64,000 nucleotides of DNA, taken from IMG/VR virus record IMGVR_UViG_3300030389_003255, positions 17,708 through 81,707 of that record, one strand, 5' to 3'. The notes beneath the pieces were generated by a model. That model did no database searches. It was not told the DNA's origin and saw only the letters and a list, made by a program, of their open reading frames with translations. A program made the translations under genes and the position numbers. This document shows, in pieces, positions 1 to 7,683 of the stretch (positions within the stretch are counted from its first letter, which is position 1; every line of letters begins with the position of its first letter). This stretch comes from a virus.

Positions 1-849
1 GTAGTGCTAAATAGAATATTCTTTGATTTTGATGCACACGAAGATGAACTGGCCGAAGCGTGGGAAGATACCAAATGTATGATTTCTTTTCTAAAAGATG
101 CAAACTACAACTTATTTTTCTCTGGTAGAGGTTTTCATCTATTTGTGCATGGTGAGCCAACCGATACCATAAGAAATATTCAGTTCTATTTTAGAAAGGC
201 TAAGAACTACTTAGAAAGTATAAGAGGTTACGATAACACTCTTGATGATAGAGTAGGGCAGACCACTAGACTTAGAAGAATGCCAAATACAGTTAATATG
301 TCGGCAACTAATAGCAAAGGAGAAATGTTATTCTGCATTCCTTTATGCGAAGATGATTTAGACCTATCTATAGAAGAGATACTAAACCTTGCTACCAAAC
401 CTAGAAGTCCTGCCAAAAAAATAAACGGAAGCAAAAAAATAATATTTCCTGTATCTCCTCCTTTGAGAGAAATTGAAGGTGAAGTAAATGTCCCTAAAAC
501 GATAGGCTCAATGCCTATATTGCCTTGTTTGTATAATGCAATAATGACAGAGAATCCATCCCATTTATCTAGAGCATATCTAGTATCTTGGTATAGAGAT
601 TTAATATCCGGCTATCAAGATTTGAGAACGATGAAAGATAAGGAAGATACTCTGAATCTAATAGTAGATGAACTGGAAAGAGTCTTTGCTTCTTCTCAAG
701 ATGTATGGCTAGACTGGGATAAAATTACCACTAAAAATCATGCCAAGTTTACTGTTTATGGAAACTACAACACCCCCCACTGTGATAAGTTAATTAACGA
801 AGGATTGTGTATAGGAAAGTGTTGGAGGTATTCTAGTGCTAGTGATTGA
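1..849 (+). CDS. Archaeo-eukaryotic primase, PriS-like core plus PriL-like Fe-S domain (5' partial)
   Basis: DNA primase that would make primers for viral replication. The frame is open to the left edge, so the N-terminus lies outside; residues here are numbered from the GTG at 4. The PriS catalytic signature FFDFD (D8, D10) is followed by SGRGFH (H45) and an arginine-rich TRLRRMPNTVN segment (R89-R92) that matches the nucleotide-binding motif of archaeal PriS. The C-terminal third begins LPCLYNAI (C175) and ends with C260, C269 and C273, the four-cysteine layout of the PriL C-terminal iron-sulfur domain. Both subunit functions therefore seem fused in one chain. The next gene starts inside its last codons, so the two are translationally linked. 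The primase call is firm; the Fe-S domain is inferred from cysteine spacing and the flanking helix pattern. Confidence 0.88.
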   Translation, partial: VVLNRIFFDFDAHEDELAEAWEDTKCMISFLKDANYNLFFSGRGFHLFVHGEPTDTIRNIQFYFRKAKNYLESIRGYDNTLDDRVGQTTRLRRMPNTVNMSATNSKGEMLFCIPLCEDDLDLSIEEILNLATKPRSPAKKINGSKKIIFPVSPPLREIEGEVNVPKTIGSMPILPCLYNAIMTENPSHLSRAYLVSWYRDLISGYQDLRTMKDKEDTLNLIVDELERVFASSQDVWLDWDKITTKNHAKFTVYGNYNTPHCDKLINEGLCIGKCWRYSSASD

Positions 850-1525
850 TTCTAGAGAAAAATCTCTGCTTGCAGATTTAGTTAAAAAGAAGGCTAAGTC
901 GCTTAATATTAAAACTGATATTAAATGGATAGAAGTAGGTGATTATGTTTATGATGATGTATGCTTTGAGGCTAAATCAGCAGTAGATTTTCTAGGTTCA
1001 GTTCTTAGTAAAAGAATGTGGACTCAACTAGACAATATGGACAGATGTTATAAAAATAATATATTATTAATCTACGGTGATTTAGATAAGGCAATAATGA
1101 AGGTAATAGAAAATAGTAAAAGTAAGTTACCAATACAAGGGAGAATAAAATTGTTTCACAATAAGTTTCTAGGGGGTTTATCTAGAATCATATTAGACAC
1201 AGATGTTAAACCTATTTGGGTAAAGTCTGAAGAAGAAGCCGCCCTTATTATTACTTCTGTTAGCAAGATAAAACCAGTATCAAGAGATACGATACAACCA
1301 CAAGTGCATAAAAGATTATCAACCGACGACCTACGACTAGATTTACTAACTAGCATTAAAGGGGTGTCGATTAAAAAAGCAAAACTATTGATTAAAAACT
1401 TCGGTTCAATAATGGAAATAGGTGAATGTTCAGTAAGAGAACTATGCAAATTAGAAGGGTTTGGAGACACCCTTTCCAAAAGAATACTCTCCACTTTAAA
1501 CTCCGAAGATAAGGTGAAAATATGA
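836..1525 (+). CDS. XPF/ERCC4-family nuclease with tandem helix-hairpin-helix
   Basis: Structure-specific endonuclease for branched DNA or replication forks, like the nuclease half of archaeal Hef/XPF without the helicase. The ERCC4 fold is shown by IDSRE (D5, R7, E8), VGDYV (G35, D36) and FEAKSAVDF (E45, K47, D51). The usual ERK triad reads EAK, so its arginine is missing. Residues about 160-222 form two helix-hairpin-helix units (SIKGVSIKKAKLL and LEGFGDTLSKRIL) typical of XPF C-termini. It starts with GTG 11 bases after a GGAGG at 824-828 and overlaps the primase by 14 bases; its own stop overlaps the next ATG. Resolution of replication intermediates is the likely role. Confidence 0.88.
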   Translation: MLVIDSREKSLLADLVKKKAKSLNIKTDIKWIEVGDYVYDDVCFEAKSAVDFLGSVLSKRMWTQLDNMDRCYKNNILLIYGDLDKAIMKVIENSKSKLPIQGRIKLFHNKFLGGLSRIILDTDVKPIWVKSEEEAALIITSVSKIKPVSRDTIQPQVHKRLSTDDLRLDLLTSIKGVSIKKAKLLIKNFGSIMEIGECSVRELCKLEGFGDTLSKRILSTLNSEDKVKI

Positions 1526-3099
1526 ATGAAAATGAAGAATATGAAATACAAGGATATCAGGAATTATATGAGGACATAGACGACTTCAAAGAGTATGATA
1601 ATGCGCTTGTAGAAAGCGAGAAAGCCTACAAAGAATCTCTGCCTAAAGTAGTATTAGACTATGTTAAGTCAGCAGAAGAAGTTTCTCACTACAATGCTAT
1701 ACCCGCAAGCATAAGTTATTTTACTATATTAGGAAACATATGCAAAGACTTTGTGCATATCCCAAACGGTAGAAACCATGAAGATGTTAGAGTTCACTTT
1801 TGTTGGGTTCAAACTTCAGGGACTGGAAAAACTACATTATGGAATTTTGTAGAGGGAGTATCGGATTCTGTTTTTAATAAGATAAATCAAGAAGGAACAC
1901 ACCCTCCCTTTATAGACCCCGATACTAAAATAGGAGGTAAAAGATTTAGTGAAGATAATCCTAATGGGTTGCCTCTAATGGATAATGATGGCTTTCCTAT
2001 TAAGTTCAATACCTTTAGTGTTATAGATTATACCGATTCTTCTCTAATTGGTAAGTTTGACCAACACATGACAGAAGAAGGAGAGAAGGAATTTAAGCGT
2101 AGAGCAGGAGTATTAGAAGGGATGGGATTAGCCCATTGGGATGAGTTTGAATACTCTGGTATCTTCAAACAAAGTCAGCACAAAGAAAACTCAATTGTGT
2201 ATCTAAATACTCTTATGAACTCACTGGCAGGTAAGTCTTGGATAATCAGTAAAGCCTTAGATTCACAAGAAGGCAGAATAATGAATTGCTATGCTATGAG
2301 GTCAGTCTTTGCTACTACTTATCCTCCTAATAATATAAATCAAGTCATGGCAGAAAAGGGGGTTCTTCAAAGAATGCTTCTGTATATTTGGGAAGTTCCT
2401 GCATACAAACAACATGAAATGCGACTTAAGCAGTATGCAAAGTCCGGAACAATTGAAGATGTAGATACTCCGGTAGAAACATTCTCTGATGAAATGTTCG
2501 AGATTTACAAGGAACTTAGAAAGAAATACTATCAAAACGGTGGCAATCCCCTTTTGACAATTGAATACACTGATGAATATCGTTCTAGTTTGATGGAAGC
2601 ATATAGACAGTTGCTAGGTGAAATGCGAGGAGTTCCGGAAAAAGTAACTAAGTTAGCATCTACTTTCCTATCTAGAATAATGGTAACTTTGATGAAAGTG
2701 TCTACGCTATGTTGCATAGCAGAAACATTAGAGAGAAAAGAAGAAGATAGGTTCAAGGTTACTGGAGATAATGTTCGTTCAGCAGGGCTAATTGTGCGAC
2801 AATGTTATAAGACATTGTTAGAGTGGTTGGAACGAAGCCTAAGAAGTAAGAAGCCGGTATCAGCAAAAGCAGGAGAAAACTACAAAACAATGTTTACAGA
2901 AGCATATGAGGGCATGAAGAAAGATGATAAAGGCTATGTAAACAAGAAAATGTATATGTTAGAGGCTAGAAATAAATTAAAATTATCAAGGTCACAAACA
3001 TATGAGGTTTACAACAAATACGGCAAAGACTACTTTGAAGAAATCAAAGAAGGAAGAAGTTTCTACATAAGAATAAAGAAAACAGGTGATGAAGAATGA
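1522..3099 (+). CDS. P-loop ATPase, putative replicative helicase (DUF3987-like)
   Basis: Probable DNA-dependent ATPase acting with the primase. Walker A is QTSGTGKTTL (K103, T104), and an acidic Walker B-like HWDEFEY lies at residues 205-211. The C-terminal ~70 residues look like a winged-helix domain (NKKMYMLEARNKLKLSRSQ). The 525-residue length and the motif arrangement recall the DUF3987 type of phage replication ATPases. I saw no MCM or DnaB signature. It overlaps the nuclease gene through ATGA at 1522 and the following gene through ATGA at 3096, so it lies in a translationally coupled replication operon. Helicase activity is inferred from position and the ATPase motifs. Confidence 0.7.
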   Translation: MNENEEYEIQGYQELYEDIDDFKEYDNALVESEKAYKESLPKVVLDYVKSAEEVSHYNAIPASISYFTILGNICKDFVHIPNGRNHEDVRVHFCWVQTSGTGKTTLWNFVEGVSDSVFNKINQEGTHPPFIDPDTKIGGKRFSEDNPNGLPLMDNDGFPIKFNTFSVIDYTDSSLIGKFDQHMTEEGEKEFKRRAGVLEGMGLAHWDEFEYSGIFKQSQHKENSIVYLNTLMNSLAGKSWIISKALDSQEGRIMNCYAMRSVFATTYPPNNINQVMAEKGVLQRMLLYIWEVPAYKQHEMRLKQYAKSGTIEDVDTPVETFSDEMFEIYKELRKKYYQNGGNPLLTIEYTDEYRSSLMEAYRQLLGEMRGVPEKVTKLASTFLSRIMVTLMKVSTLCCIAETLERKEEDRFKVTGDNVRSAGLIVRQCYKTLLEWLERSLRSKKPVSAKAGENYKTMFTEAYEGMKKDDKGYVNKKMYMLEARNKLKLSRSQTYEVYNKYGKDYFEEIKEGRSFYIRIKKTGDEE

Positions 3100-3323
3100 T
3101 GTGGGAAAATACATTTTTAGTGTTTGAAGTTAGTAAAGGGCCGAAAGTTATAATTGAATCTCTAGATAATTATGGTAAAGAGGGTTGGGAATTGTGTTCA
3201 ATGCTTCTTGTTGCAGGCAATCAAATAGTAGCCTTTCTAAAAAGAAAGGTCGGAGATGAAGAACCTAAAGAAGATAAGGAAGAACAAAAGATTGCTAAAC
3301 TTTGGTCTGCTGATGGTAAGTGA
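3096..3323 (+). CDS. Small DUF4177-like protein
   Basis: A 75-residue protein whose middle (YGKEGWELCSMLL, then IVAFLKRK) matches the small DUF4177 pattern of a strand, a helix with GxEGWEL, and a final strand. The last 25 residues are very rich in E and K. Family members occur in phages and bacteria without a settled function. It sits between the ATPase and the exonuclease and overlaps both neighbours or their leader, so it is expressed with the replication genes. A role as a replication accessory factor would be a guess. Confidence 0.6.
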   Translation: MMWENTFLVFEVSKGPKVIIESLDNYGKEGWELCSMLLVAGNQIVAFLKRKVGDEEPKEDKEEQKIAKLWSADGK

Positions 3324-3327
3324 TAGA

Positions 3328-3921
3328 ATGTCAGTCTTAGCACTTGACATAGAAACAAAAAATATGTCTTATGAAATAGGGGGATTCTCAAATACCCATA
3401 TGTTTCAAGTATCTACTGTTGCCACTTGGGATGGAAATACTGGAACTGTTTATGTTGATGAAAAAGTTGATTCTTTCGCTAAGTCAGGCCATATTATAAA
3501 ATCTCTTAGAGAGTTAAAATATGATTTAGATGACAGTTTTGAAAAGGGAGTCAAACTACTAGGACATAATATAGCGGCATTTGACCTACCTATTCTTAGA
3601 GACTCTATGGACATATATTGTATTAATAAATATATTAAAAACAATCAATATATAGATACTTCCAAAATACTTCTAAAGGAACATAAAGAAAGATTCCAGT
3701 TGAAGAATTTAGTAAAATGCACGATGAACGACGCTAAACTTATGGATAGTGCTGATGCTCCTAAGTTGTGGAAAATGGGTCAGTATGATGAAGTAGTAGA
3801 GTATTGTATGAAAGATACTCAATTAGTTTATGACCTATGGCAGATAGGTAAGAGTCAAGGAAAAGTAAAAGCATTTTCAATAGATAAAGGAGAACATAAA
3901 GAACTGGAGGTGAATTGGTAA
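3328..3921 (+). CDS. DEDDy-type 3'-5' exonuclease (RNase H-like fold)
   Basis: Predicted 3'-5' exonuclease. Three motifs of the DEDD superfamily are visible: LALDIETK (Exo I, the D and E pair), LLGHNIAAFDLPIL (Exo II, N then D) and VVEYCMKDTQLVYD (Exo III, Y-x3-D, so DEDDy type). There is no polymerase domain, so it would act separately, for example in proofreading or end trimming. The reading frame opens further upstream at 3256, inside the previous gene. I chose the ATG at 3328 because it leads straight into Exo I and follows the preceding stop; 3313 is also possible. The stop overlaps the next ATG. Confidence 0.82.
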   Translation: MSVLALDIETKNMSYEIGGFSNTHMFQVSTVATWDGNTGTVYVDEKVDSFAKSGHIIKSLRELKYDLDDSFEKGVKLLGHNIAAFDLPILRDSMDIYCINKYIKNNQYIDTSKILLKEHKERFQLKNLVKCTMNDAKLMDSADAPKLWKMGQYDEVVEYCMKDTQLVYDLWQIGKSQGKVKAFSIDKGEHKELEVNW

Positions 3922-4070
3922 TGGATGGTTGGGATTGGTTCGGCCTTATTGCCTTTCTAATCGTTCTTATGCTTCTGTTCTTCGCCGCTTTTGGTGGTTC
4001 TAATATCACTGACCAAAGCGTAGAAGATTACATGAGGCGTTTGATGCGAGAAGATAAAGGCGTTAAGTGA
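3921..4070 (+). CDS. Single-span membrane microprotein, 49 aa
   Basis: An overlooked short gene: MDGWDWFGLIAFLIVLM continues into a hydrophobic helix of about 20 residues and then a charged tail (YMRRLMREDKGVK). It has a strong ribosome site, GGAGGTGA, ten bases before the ATG. It overlaps the exonuclease stop (TAATG) and its own stop overlaps the next ATG (TGATG). No function is recognisable. The position at the end of the replication operon and the strong ribosome site make it a real gene. Confidence 0.68.
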   Translation: MDGWDWFGLIAFLIVLMLLFFAAFGGSNITDQSVEDYMRRLMREDKGVK

Positions 4071-4216
4071 TGGCATTAAAAGAAGTTTGTAGATACTGTG
4101 ATGAATTAACAATACCTAGAAGAATCAGAGGATTCTATTTAGGTTCGGATGAGCAAGTTAATTTATGGGAATGTAGGCATTGTTTTGTTGTTTGGTCTGA
4201 CAAGACTAGGCGGTAG
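4070..4216 (+). CDS. Zinc-ribbon microprotein, 48 aa
   Basis: A short protein with two CxxC knuckles, VCRYCDE near the start and WECRHCFV near the end, separated by about 28 residues. This is the layout of a zinc ribbon that could bind nucleic acid or a protein partner. The ATG overlaps the preceding TGA. The stop codon lies inside the 5' arm of the terminator hairpin, so this is the last gene of the operon. Confidence 0.68.
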   Translation: MALKEVCRYCDELTIPRRIRGFYLGSDEQVNLWECRHCFVVWSDKTRR

Positions 4217-4253
4217 AGGAGAAATAAAAATCTCCTCTGCCGCCCTTTTTTTT
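4209..4253 (+). terminator. Hairpin plus T-run terminator of the replication operon
   Basis: The 14-base arms GGCGGTAGAGGAGA (4209-4222) and TCTCCTCTGCCGCC (4231-4244) pair fully with one G-T wobble, around an 8-base loop. Eight Ts follow at 4246-4253. It looks like a classical intrinsic terminator. The T-run lies only on the plus-strand side, so it serves the rightward operon. Confidence 0.88.
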
Positions 4254-4305
4254 GGTTTTTTAAAAATCATCAATTTTTAGATTAAGGAAAAGTGAGCCTG
4301 CAAAA

Positions 4306-4440
4306 TTAATTTTTTTCATCTAGTATAATAAATCCTATATCTTCTTTTTTATCGTAAGTTAAATAAATAGTAACAAAGCCTAAAATAAAACCAACTAGAA
4401 AAAACACAAAGAGTTGGCACAAAATGTAATTTAAAATCAT
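4306..4440 (-). CDS. Possible membrane microprotein, 44 aa
   Basis: A frame on the minus strand just after the methyltransferase-like gene encodes a hydrophobic helix (ILCQLFVFFLVGFILGFV) followed by a charged tail with DKKED. I see no convincing ribosome site before the ATG, which lowers confidence. If real it is the last gene of the late transcript. The 4254-4455 gap between the convergent operons holds nothing else I can identify. Confidence 0.4.
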   Translation of the reverse strand: MILNYILCQLFVFFLVGFILGFVTIYLTYDKKEDIGFIILDEKN

Positions 4441-4455
4441 ATAAAATCAAAGCAT

Positions 4456-4956
4456 CTACATTTCAGGAAGGTCGTGCAAAATATTCCAAAAGCCTATTTT
4501 GTTACAATAAGAATCATATTTGTGTTTCATAGCGGCAATGTAGCCATTATAAGATAATGGATTCCCACCGACCCATGAATCAAACCAACCAATATCCCAG
4601 TGCAAACCTGCGGGAACATTCCAAGTTTCTATATCCTCTTTAATCAGAGTAAATCTACTATCCTTTGCACAATAAGGCCAAACTAAATCTATTACATCCT
4701 GTGAGTTTTCTATAATTGTAACTGAATTAAAAGTATGATTATTTATTAGTTCTTTATTTAGAAAACCTATTCCCAAACCTGCTACCAATATATCTCCAGT
4801 TGCGTTATTCCAAAGCCACTTGTGCGTATGATATTCCCATGCACTATCCTTCATAATAGAACTGCCGAGGTCTAACTTAACCAATGAACACTCTCCATTA
4901 TCCATTTCTACTTTCCAGTTTCCCTGCTCACCTTCCGGTATATTTATTCCCAACAT
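4456..4956 (-). CDS. Rossmann-fold methyltransferase / spermidine synthase-like protein
   Basis: Class I methyltransferase-type nucleotide-binding fold: glycine motif ILVAGLGIGF (residues 56-65), acidic end of strand two IIENSQDVIDL (E83), and IKEDIETW further on. Motif spacing is most like the spermidine synthase branch, but the 166 residues cover only the binding core. The substrate is unknown. It comes right after tail genes, with SD GAGG before the ATG, at the distal end of the late operon. It could act on host metabolites or modify a virion protein. Confidence 0.62.
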   Translation of the reverse strand: MLGINIPEGEQGNWKVEMDNGECSLVKLDLGSSIMKDSAWEYHTHKWLWNNATGDILVAGLGIGFLNKELINNHTFNSVTIIENSQDVIDLVWPYCAKDSRFTLIKEDIETWNVPAGLHWDIGWFDSWVGGNPLSYNGYIAAMKHKYDSYCNKIGFWNILHDLPEM

Positions 4957-4965
4957 AATAAAACC

Positions 4966-5748
4966 TCATGTCAAAGTAATTTCTACATCATGAAATGCTT
5001 GTTCTTGATTACCTGCGGTATTTGTGCTTACTGATTTATATGATATTTCAAACACTTCGCCTGCCGAGGGATTAGAACCAGTCCTTGCTCTCAAATCAAG
5101 TAAATTAATCAAATTTATATTAAAACTTGCGGGGGTGTTTGCTAGTCCTCCCGTTCCTAAAATTCCCCAATTGCTATTATTTGCGGCAGAGGGGGTCAGA
5201 AAATTATTAGCAAAATAGGGATAATCAACTGACTTTGCTAAGGAATTCTGTAGTGGAAAATTAGGTGTTTTTGTTGCCCCAAAAGGATTAAAAGTTTGTG
5301 TTCCCGACCAACCATTATTGATTGTAAGTATTTCATAAGAAACTAATGAACCTAATCCGTTAGGAACTTGTAAGAACATAGCAATATTAAGAAATACCTC
5401 TTCCGGCTCACTTAAAAATGGAAAATACGGGCTTGTTTGTCCTGTATTTGCTGAATTTAAAAAGGTATTAAGGGTAGAAGCAGGAAGAGTATAAGCACTT
5501 TTTATTTTATTTGTCCCAATTGCGGTTATTGTTGGAGAACTAAAACCCGTTATAGCCGTTCCTGTTCCTTGTTGTCTAGTTCCATTAATAAAATCAAAGA
5601 ATAAAACATTTCGCCACATATACAAGTCTACTCCCCCACCCGCACCACTTACAGAACTATCAGAAAAATATGCTTGATTTAATGTAACTCCCGCAGGAAT
5701 AGCGTTAGCCTCATCTTCGGCACAAGAACCCGCAATAGCGTTATACAA
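4966..5748 (-). CDS. Putative fibre-tip or receptor-binding structural protein
   Basis: About 260 residues rich in G, S, T, N and aromatic residues, without charged helices, as in beta-rich tail-tip proteins. I recognise no domain. It follows the fibre gene directly, where distal adhesins or fibre chaperones usually lie. The frame is open to a TTG at 5775, which would overlap the fibre gene. I prefer the TTG at 5748, which lies ten bases after AGGAG and avoids the overlap. Function is inferred from position and composition. Confidence 0.55.
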   Translation of the reverse strand: MYNAIAGSCAEDEANAIPAGVTLNQAYFSDSSVSGAGGGVDLYMWRNVLFFDFINGTRQQGTGTAITGFSSPTITAIGTNKIKSAYTLPASTLNTFLNSANTGQTSPYFPFLSEPEEVFLNIAMFLQVPNGLGSLVSYEILTINNGWSGTQTFNPFGATKTPNFPLQNSLAKSVDYPYFANNFLTPSAANNSNWGILGTGGLANTPASFNINLINLLDLRARTGSNPSAGEVFEISYKSVSTNTAGNQEQAFHDVEITLT

Positions 5749-5753
5749 AATAA

Positions 5754-7334
5754 TCAAACTCCTAGTGCAATCCAATTATTACTACCGATAGCAATACAAG
5801 TGACCGCATTATAAGTTGTTACCGTTATAGCCGCACCATTACTACCACCATTAATATTAGTAGAAACACTTGGGCTAACAGTAATACTACCGCCTGTTAC
5901 ATTTAGAATAGTATAATGTTCTCCCTCTGTGGAAGTAGCAGGTAAAGTTACATTTCCATTACATTTTAGATATGCTCCTGCGTGAGTTGCTTCTGTTAAA
6001 GTAGTGCTTGCTGAAACAGAAACCATTGGTAGTCTTGGGCTTCTAAATGTTCCTCCAGTAGCAACTTCTAATGTAGCAGTAGGATTTGTAGTTCCAATAC
6101 CAACCTTGCCGTTTTCATCAATACGCATACTTTCCTTAACAGTCCAAGTATCATCATTAGAATCATTTTGTCTTAAAAATCTTATTTGTCCATCATCGCT
6201 TGATGATGTATTAGTAAAAATAATACCTGCTCCTCCTCTAGCATTTGTTCCCGATGCAAAACCATCATGCGTCCCTCCACTAACTGAATCATCTAATCTT
6301 AAATTTCCACCAACCATAGCATCTCCATTATCAATTGATAAGAAAGCGTATGCTCTACTGGAAGGAGAAGTAACCTCAACAGAATTTTCTACTGCTATTG
6401 CACCGGAGGCCATTATTGATACCGTATTATCATTAGCCCCCCTTACATCTAATTTAGCATCCGGCCCATCTGTTGCATTAGAAGTAGATTGCCCTATTCT
6501 AACACTAGATAATTCACCATCTATTTTTATTACTTCTGTATCGCTTCCACCATCATTAACATTAAAATTAATATCTTTGTTAGAAACAGTATTTTTAATG
6601 GTAATATTATCGCTAGATTCTGTTATTGTAAGTTCAGCCGCAGTTCCCAAACTTAATGACTTCACGCTAGTTACTCCTGTTCCGTCTACCGAAAATACTT
6701 CCGTTAGGGTATCAGTTAAATCTCCATCAGCGTCATCATCGGTTACTATCTCAAACTTTTCATCAGCCGTATTATCGCCCAATACAAATCTAACATCTGC
6801 ATCTGCTATTTTATTATGAAAAGTAGTCTTAGTTGCACTTCCCTCAATTGACATGGCTTCTGTGTATCCTGAATTATCGTAGCCTACACTAACGGAATGT
6901 TCAGTCTTATTTACGGTAAGATACTGAATAGGCATAGGATTACTACCGTTATGTGTAACTACTGCTATAATAGTATCTCCTGTGGTATAGTCGGGAACTT
7001 TATCCTTTGCACTAGGGCTTCTAATAACAATGGCATTATTACTAGCCACTGACACTAAATGATAGGAGTTCTCACTAGCAGTAGTTCTACCTAAAGCCAA
7101 ATTATTTACTGCTGAAATACTCACCCTTTTTCCATCTCTAAAAATAACTCCTGCTCCAACATCTATTTGTGTAGCACTATCAATGGTAATGTCAAAACCG
7201 CTAATTGCATAGTTTTGACCTAATCCATCGGATAGTGATTTTATTATTCCAGTATGAGGAAAATCTACACCATCCTCTATTTGATTAAAACTCGATGTCG
7301 TGCTTTGACTATAGTAATTAGGATTGCTTACCAT
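5754..7334 (-). CDS. Tail fibre protein
   Basis: A 526-residue fibre-type protein. The N-terminal 150 residues resemble a baseplate-attached collar (SGFDITIDSATQIDVGAGV). The middle is a series of beta-repeat segments with D, N, T and S. Near the C-terminus is ESMRIDENGKVGIGTTNP, a phrase common in phage tail fibres and long-repeat structural proteins, followed by a compact beta domain. It would contact the host surface. SD GGAGG precedes the ATG, and the gene is coupled to the small upstream protein at 7336. Confidence 0.75.
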   Translation of the reverse strand: MVSNPNYYSQSTTSSFNQIEDGVDFPHTGIIKSLSDGLGQNYAISGFDITIDSATQIDVGAGVIFRDGKRVSISAVNNLALGRTTASENSYHLVSVASNNAIVIRSPSAKDKVPDYTTGDTIIAVVTHNGSNPMPIQYLTVNKTEHSVSVGYDNSGYTEAMSIEGSATKTTFHNKIADADVRFVLGDNTADEKFEIVTDDDADGDLTDTLTEVFSVDGTGVTSVKSLSLGTAAELTITESSDNITIKNTVSNKDINFNVNDGGSDTEVIKIDGELSSVRIGQSTSNATDGPDAKLDVRGANDNTVSIMASGAIAVENSVEVTSPSSRAYAFLSIDNGDAMVGGNLRLDDSVSGGTHDGFASGTNARGGAGIIFTNTSSSDDGQIRFLRQNDSNDDTWTVKESMRIDENGKVGIGTTNPTATLEVATGGTFRSPRLPMVSVSASTTLTEATHAGAYLKCNGNVTLPATSTEGEHYTILNVTGGSITVSPSVSTNINGGSNGAAITVTTYNAVTCIAIGSNNWIALGV

Positions 7335-7335
7335 T

Positions 7336-7683
7336 CTACTCTACCTCCATAATAATAAAAATTTCTAATGTAGCATCATTAGCAATCGGGCCAATTGCAT
7401 CAAAGTTAATCCTTTGAATCATGTTTTGATTTCCCGAAGCATGATTAAATAAACCAACTTCTCTTATTGTGTTTCCATTCAAAGAAGTTCCCGCAATAGA
7501 AATTTTAGCCTCTATTACATTACTAGTAGAACTACTAGTAGTGGGGGTAATATTTAGGTTAAGAGGCACATCCAATGTGTCGCTTATCGGATTAGTAGAA
7601 TTACCACCCTGTCCTACATCTGCTTTCAGCATTAATGTCTTGATATGTGTCGCCACTAATTCCTGCAATTTTTCTGTTATCAT
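7336..7683 (-). CDS. Baseplate / fibre-attachment protein
   Basis: A 115-residue protein with the phrase NTIREVGLFN, similar to the conserved REIGLF-type motif at the base of phage tail-fibre and baseplate proteins (DUF3751-like). It starts four bases inside the end of the large hub gene and is followed at once by the fibre gene. A link between hub and fibre fits this order. Identification rests on the short motif and position. Confidence 0.55.
   Translation of the reverse strand: MITEKLQELVATHIKTLMLKADVGQGGNSTNPISDTLDVPLNLNITPTTSSSTSNVIEAKISIAGTSLNGNTIREVGLFNHASGNQNMIQRINFDAIGPIANDATLEIFIIMEVE

Noticed and set aside
1522-3099. MCM or DnaB replicative helicase
   Set aside because: Only Walker A and B-like motifs are visible; no MCM arginine finger region or DnaB-specific motifs were found.
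6004-6819. Long antisense frame (271 codons) on the plus strand within the tail fibre gene
   Set aside because: It lies fully opposite a gene with clear fibre motifs, has no ribosome site, and its composition reflects the complement of T/S/N-rich coding sequence.
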